From positions 1 to 8,767 of the forward strand of contig DASWYB010000070.1 of assembly GCA_036405195.1 (NCBI GenBank): 8,767 bases of DNA. Reading direction: 5' to 3'. The notes beneath the pieces are model-generated. The model was not told where the DNA came from and did not search any database. It saw only the letters and a program-made list of their open reading frames with translations. The DNA comes from DASWYB01 sp036405195 (GTDB lineage: Bacteria; Patescibacteriota; UBA1384; 2-12-FULL-50-11; DASWYB01). Positions within the stretch are counted from its first letter, which is position 1; each line of letters starts with the position of its first letter. A program made the translations under genes and the position numbers. Below are positions 6,357 to 8,767 of this stretch, in pieces.

Positions 6357-6385
6357 TTGGGCATGATAGGAGTGATAAGTGTAAC
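6357..6385 (+). promoter_or_regulatory. Weak candidate promoter for the bactofilin gene
   Basis: TTGGGC (6357-6362) and TGTAAC (6380-6385) are 17 bases apart. Both are imperfect matches, and I offer this only because the gene must be transcribed from between the divergent uvrA start and 6448. A small GAGCA/TGCTC hairpin (about 6323-6335) and CAAGTG/CACTTG arms lie upstream. Confidence 0.25.
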
Positions 6386-6389
6386 GACT

Positions 6390-6426
6390 GCCTCACACTA
6401 CTCACGAGGCGCCTGGCGTCCCCAGG
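6390..6426 (+). other. Two adjacent hairpins before the bactofilin start
   Basis: GCCTC (6390-6394) pairs with GAGGC (6406-6410), and CCTGG (6412-6416) pairs with CCAGG (6422-6426). The two stems abut and end six bases before the ribosome binding site AAAGGAG (6432-6438). There is no U tract, so this is not a terminator; it could be a leader structure that sets translation or RNA stability. Confidence 0.35.
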
Positions 6427-6447
6427 ATAAGAAAGGAGAGGTTTTTT

Positions 6448-6882
6448 ATGAATCGCGAACGTCCTATTGCCGGTCCCGGCACAATTATTGGTGGCAATGT
6501 TGTATTAACAGGCATCCTTAAAGATGCCGGAGATATTGCCATCCACGGTAAGATTGAAGGTGAAGTAACGTCAGAACGATCAATTGTGATTGGTGAAACA
6601 GCCGATGTGAAAGGTCCTGTATCCGGACAAATCGTTACTGTTGCGGGCACTATCCGTGGCTCCGTTGATGCTGGCCAAAAGCTCGAAATATTACCTACGG
6701 GAAAGATATTCGGCAGCATTTCCACCCGTGAACTTATCGTCCGTTCGGGCGCCGTGTTTATTGGAAAGAGCACCATGCCGCTCGAAGAAAATGTCGAAGA
6801 AGCCCATGATGAATCTATGGAACATTCTGCACGCATGAACGAATACGAACACGCCGGCCATGCCGTCGTAGAAGAAGACTAA
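6448..6882 (+). CDS. Bactofilin (polymer-forming cytoskeletal protein)
   Basis: Bactofilins assemble without nucleotide into filaments of stacked right-handed beta-helices at the inner face of the membrane, and help to place envelope-building or shape-determining machinery. The 144-residue product has a short N-terminal tail (MNRERPIAGPG). Then comes a core of about 100 residues made of short repeated beta turns: TIIGGNVVLTGILKDAGDIA, IHGKIEGEVTSERSIVIG, ADVKGPVSGQIVTVAGTIRG, LEILPTGKIFGSI, and so on, which is the bactofilin (formerly DUF583) pattern. The C-terminal 35 residues are polar, acidic and rich in Glu and His (EENVEEAHDES...VVEED), probably disordered. The start ATG follows AAAGGAG by nine bases. 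The next gene begins 27 bases after the stop, so the two are probably cotranscribed. Family assignment is secure; the cellular role here is inference. Confidence 0.92.
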   Translation: MNRERPIAGPGTIIGGNVVLTGILKDAGDIAIHGKIEGEVTSERSIVIGETADVKGPVSGQIVTVAGTIRGSVDAGQKLEILPTGKIFGSISTRELIVRSGAVFIGKSTMPLEENVEEAHDESMEHSARMNEYEHAGHAVVEED

Positions 6883-6909
6883 TTTCCCCACTCATTTCCC
6901 GTGTGAGCT

Positions 6910-7725
6910 ATGTACTATTATATTATTGATCCGCCAAAAGGATCGCCAACAGCCAAAATCGCTCAAAAACTACAAGAGCTTATTACCCCGATGGGAATTT
7001 CGGGCGAGATTGCGATTGCCAATCCAGCTCGATCAGCCGAAGAGCTCACCTATATGGGAATAGATAAGGGATACACCACGATCGTAGCGGTAGGTGGCGA
7101 AGAATTGGCGAATACCGTAGCCACTATTCTCCTGAACGAATCCCGGGAAAAAATTGCCATGGGAATTATCCCTATAAACGCCGGGCCATTGATCTCTCAA
7201 ATGGTCGGTGTGGCCAATAATGACCTACGCGCCGCGGCGGAGATTATTAAGCAACGCCATCTTGATCTAGTCGATATGGTGCAGATATCGCAAAAGCGGT
7301 ACATGCTCACTGAGGCGTATATCGTTGCCCCACGAACCGTCAAAGTGACACTCGACGTTGATGGGCGGGTTAAAGCAGAACTTGAGGCCGATTATGCCCA
7401 CCTCTCACATGATTTGGTCCTCACGCTTCAAGTCCGTCAGCCACAAGGCTTTCTCAAACGCATGATGGGCGGAGCGCCAAAGCCGGAACAATATGCCAGC
7501 CAATTCCACGGCAAACAAATTCGAATTTTGGCCCACGAACCGCTCCCCATTATGATTGCCGACCAAGTCGTCGCCAAGACGCCAACAACCTTTACTAAAA
7601 TCCCTGGTGCGTTGAAACTGATAACGCTGCGTGCTATACTACCTCAAAAGGGTATGAGCGAAATTGTCGCAAAAAATACCCATCACCACACGGAAGATCC
7701 CGTGCCATTTGCTTCGAAGAAGTAG
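6910..7725 (+). CDS. Diacylglycerol-kinase-fold protein lacking the catalytic motifs
   Basis: The 271-residue product follows the layout of bacterial diacylglycerol/sphingosine kinases (DAGK_cat, YegS/DgkB type). It has an N-terminal IIDPPKGSPTAKIAQKL where the family has NPxAG, and then a Rossmann-like segment TTIVAVGGEELANTVATILL with a following MGIIPINAG. The C-terminal beta domain ends LPIMIADQVVAKTPTTFTKI and PGALKLI, matching the family's xDGE...TP...PxAL ending. The nucleotide-binding GGDGT is replaced by GGEEL (residues 62-66), and the PLGTGND motif by PINAGPL (about 88-94). Kinase activity is therefore unlikely unless the chemistry differs; a lipid- or nucleotide-sensing role is possible. 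The start ATG has no clear ribosome binding site (only GTGTGAG before it) and may depend on coupling to the bactofilin gene 27 bases upstream. The end of the gene hosts the promoter of infC, and its stop codon is the base of the infC leader stem. Confidence 0.75.
   Translation: MYYYIIDPPKGSPTAKIAQKLQELITPMGISGEIAIANPARSAEELTYMGIDKGYTTIVAVGGEELANTVATILLNESREKIAMGIIPINAGPLISQMVGVANNDLRAAAEIIKQRHLDLVDMVQISQKRYMLTEAYIVAPRTVKVTLDVDGRVKAELEADYAHLSHDLVLTLQVRQPQGFLKRMMGGAPKPEQYASQFHGKQIRILAHEPLPIMIADQVVAKTPTTFTKIPGALKLITLRAILPQKGMSEIVAKNTHHHTEDPVPFASKK
7612..7640 (+). promoter_or_regulatory. Promoter of the infC-rpmI-rplT operon, inside the upstream gene
   Basis: TTGAAA (7612-7617) and TATACT (7635-7640) are separated by exactly 17 bases, and the -10 is extended by TGC. 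This is the best plus-strand promoter match in the window. Transcription would start near 7647, giving infC a leader of about 250 nt that includes the last coding bases of the kinase-like gene and the structured element at 7725-7884. Confidence 0.75.
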
Positions 7726-7884
7726 GATGTGTCGTCTCTTATAACTTCTAGTAGCAACGGGAAGGAAAATCTTAGCGAAAACTGCGCCGCAGGAGGAACC
7801 ATAGCCAAAGCTATGGGGACGACGAGAAGCAGTTTGCAGCCAGATTTTCCCCGGAGCTCAGAAATTATAAGAGACGACACATTC
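7725..7884 (+). ncRNA. Structured infC leader (candidate cis-regulatory RNA)
   Basis: The ends form an 18-bp perfect stem: ATGTGTCGTCTCTTATAA (7727-7744) with TTATAAGAGACGACACAT (7865-7882). A G-T and a G-C pair extend it outward to 7725/7884, and TTCT/AGAA (7746-7749 with 7860-7863) extends it inward past one mismatch. Nested within are GGAAAATCT/AGATTTTCC (7764-7772 with 7842-7850), AAACTGC/GCAGTTT (7779-7785 with 7829-7835) and CCATAGC/GCTATGG (7799-7805 with 7810-7816) closed by a CAAA loop. Four coaxial stems in correct order over 160 bases cannot easily be chance. The stem base starts at the last base of the preceding stop codon and ends exactly where the infC Shine-Dalgarno begins. No U tract follows, so it is not a terminator. 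It does not match the L20 leader, SRP RNA or other RNAs I know; a mobile miniature element is the main alternative. Confidence 0.7.
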
Positions 7885-7902
7885 AAGAAGGAGTTCGCAT
7901 AA
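7801..7902 (+). CDS. Possible AUA-started leader peptide coupled to infC
   Basis: Inside the structured leader, AGGAGG (7791-7796) is followed by ATA at 7801. Counting from GGAG, the spacing is the same five bases as in infC itself. The frame from this ATA is open for 33 codons (or 29 from an internal ATG at 7813) and ends at TAA 7900-7902, overlapping the infC start as ATAA. The peptide has no recognisable domain. Its codons also form the apical stems of the leader, so translation and folding would compete. The arrangement could be coincidental; there is no direct proof of translation. Confidence 0.3.
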   Translation: MAKAMGTTRSSLQPDFPRSSEIIRDDTFKKEFA

Positions 7903-8396
7903 CAGAGCCACGCATCAACGAGCGCATCAATTCGCCAGAAGTATTCCTTATTGGACCAAAAGGCGAGCCTTTTGGCGTTGTTTCCAACGACCAAGCTCAA
8001 TTTCTTGCCTTTGACGCCAATATTGATTTGGTAGAAATCAATCCCAACCGTGTTCCTCCCATTGTTAAAATGATGGACTACGGCAAGTATCGCTACGAAA
8101 TCGAGAAAAAACAGCGGGAATCGAAGGTTAAGGCGAAAGCTTCCGAACTAAAAGAAGTTCGCTTAACCCGTAAGATCGACAAACATGACTTAGAAACCAA
8201 GGCAAAGCGAGCCAAAGACTGGCTCGAGCACGGTGATAAAGTACGTGTCTATTTACAGCTTATGGGCCGTGAATACATGTTTGCTGATGCTGCCCGTGAA
8301 ACCATTAATCACTTCCGTGAACTGATTGACGGCGTGTTCGAACAAGCCCCAAACCAAATGGGCAACCGGATTATTGCAATTATTCGCAAAAAGTAG
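7899..8396 (+). CDS. infC: Translation initiation factor IF-3, AUA start codon
   Basis: IF3 binds the 30S subunit, keeps it apart from 50S and checks the start codon-initiator tRNA pairing. The 165-residue product has the N-terminal domain PRINERINSPEVFLIG...EPFGVVSNDQA and DLVEINPNRVPPIVKMMDYGKYRYE, a basic linker (EKKQRESKVKAKASELKEVRLTRKID), and the C-terminal domain (HDLETKAKRAKDWLEHGDKVRV...GREY...NRIIAIIRKK). The conserved N-terminus (PRINERI) lies upstream of any in-frame ATG, GTG or TTG; the first such codon is TTG at 8028, which would remove 43 residues. The only start that fits is ATA at 7899, five bases after AAGAAGGAG (7885-7893). Rare starts in infC (AUU in E. coli) serve autoregulation, since IF3 disfavours its own message. 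It heads an infC-rpmI-rplT operon with a structured leader. No in-frame stop intervenes back to 7773. Confidence 0.95.
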   Translation: MTEPRINERINSPEVFLIGPKGEPFGVVSNDQAQFLAFDANIDLVEINPNRVPPIVKMMDYGKYRYEIEKKQRESKVKAKASELKEVRLTRKIDKHDLETKAKRAKDWLEHGDKVRVYLQLMGREYMFADAARETINHFRELIDGVFEQAPNQMGNRIIAIIRKK

Positions 8397-8453
8397 TAGA
8401 ATTACAGAGTTATCGCCGAATATGGCGAATATTTTGTGTCACAAAGGACGCGT

Positions 8454-8660
8454 ATGAAACTCAAGACTAATAAAACCGCATCCAAACGTATCGCGAACAT
8501 CACCGGCACCGGCAAGGCGATGCGTTTAAAAATGTCTGCCCAACACTTGGCGCCCGGCAAGTCGCGTCGCACCCTCAAAAATAGCAAGTTTTTACTTCCT
8601 ATTAGCGGTGCCGATATTAAACGTATGAAGCGGCTCCTGCCATACGCTAAAATTAAATAA
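8454..8660 (+). CDS. rpmI: 50S ribosomal protein L35
   Basis: L35 is a small basic protein of the large ribosomal subunit. The 68-residue product begins MKLKTNKTASKRIANITGTG, the family pattern of a K-T-x-K-x-A-x-KR motif followed by TGTGK, and continues with a conserved LAPGKSRRTLKN and a C-terminal IKRMKRLLPYAKIK. I prefer the ATG at 8454 to the in-frame ATG at 8436 because AAAGGA (8443-8448) precedes it by five bases and the family start is at that point; the earlier one would add a six-residue non-family extension. A short TCGCC/GGCGA hairpin (8413-8428) lies in the 57-base gap after infC, without a U tract. The next gene starts nine bases after the stop. Confidence 0.95.
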   Translation: MKLKTNKTASKRIANITGTGKAMRLKMSAQHLAPGKSRRTLKNSKFLLPISGADIKRMKRLLPYAKIK

Positions 8661-8669
8661 AGGATCCTC

Positions 8670-8767
8670 ATGGCACGCGTAAAAACAGGTTCAACTACTC
8701 ATCGTCGCCACAAAAAGATTTTAGAGCGCACCAAAGGCTTCAAACTTGGCCGCAATAGTCTTTTTCG
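8670..8767 (+). CDS. rplT: 50S ribosomal protein L20, N-terminal part (cut by window end)
   Basis: L20 is needed early in assembly of the large ribosomal subunit and in some bacteria represses its own operon by binding the leader RNA. Only the first 32 codons are present. They read MARVKTGSTTHRRHKKILER then TKGFKLGRNSLF, matching the L20 N-terminus (MARVKxGxxxRxRHKKILKxAKGFxGxR). The ribosome binding site AAGGA overlaps the stop codon of rpmI (TAAAGGA), indicating tight coupling. The gene continues past 8767. Confidence 0.95.
   Translation, partial: MARVKTGSTTHRRHKKILERTKGFKLGRNSLF

Noticed and set aside
6390..6426. Hairpins before bactofilin as a terminator or riboswitch
   Set aside because: No U tract and too small for any riboswitch class I know; kept only as a leader structure of unknown role.
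6402..6836. Minus-strand frame of 144 codons opposite bactofilin
   Set aside because: It mirrors the bactofilin gene, whose family pattern is clear; the antisense product is Ser/Pro/Thr-rich with no domain.
8402..8671. Minus-strand frame of 89 codons opposite rpmI
   Set aside because: Shadow of the L35 gene, whose identity is certain.
1..8767. CRISPR array, tRNA, tmRNA or complete insertion sequence
   Set aside because: No regularly spaced direct repeats, no tRNA-like cloverleaf or tmRNA signature, and no transposase-like protein in any frame.

Overview
The window looks like a chromosomal segment of a small-genome bacterium that uses the standard stop codons. My best guess is a Patescibacteria/CPR lineage. 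The reasons are compact spacing, several short or degenerate family members (a stripped-down YggT-like protein, a lone receiver domain, a lipid-kinase-fold protein without its kinase motifs), a bactofilin placed beside the translation genes, and moderate GC content. Lineage is inference: no rRNA or marker tree can be run here.

Layout. The left part (1-764) holds two genes read leftwards, a YggT-like membrane protein and an 88-residue protein of unknown function, ending in a strong intrinsic terminator. A gene-free stretch of about 770 bases (about 920-1690) follows. It is not empty: it carries a terminator-like hairpin, two inverted copies of a G-rich palindromic element arranged like a BIME, and two short palindromes of the kind dispersed in many genomes. 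Next comes the RNase P RNA gene (rnpB, minus strand) with its own promoter and terminator, then rnhB (RNase HII), also on the minus strand. A divergently transcribed single-domain receiver protein follows, and then uvrA (minus), which converges on the receiver gene at a shared terminator hairpin.

The right part (6350-8767) is a plus-strand cluster: bactofilin, a diacylglycerol-kinase-like protein, then infC-rpmI-rplT (IF3, L35, L20; rplT is cut by the window end). The translation operon has its own good promoter inside the end of the kinase-like gene. It also has a leader of about 160 nt that can fold into a very long hairpin, and infC starts with AUA behind a strong Shine-Dalgarno sequence.

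The most interesting signal is the infC leader. A rare AUA start codon, an 18-bp perfect closing stem beginning at the stop codon of the upstream gene, and a second GGAG-N5-AUA module inside the structure together suggest a translational control device. That second module opens a 33-codon frame whose stop overlaps the infC start. Second in interest are the paired inverted G-rich palindromes, and third the two degenerate enzyme/receiver proteins that keep their fold signatures but have lost key residues.
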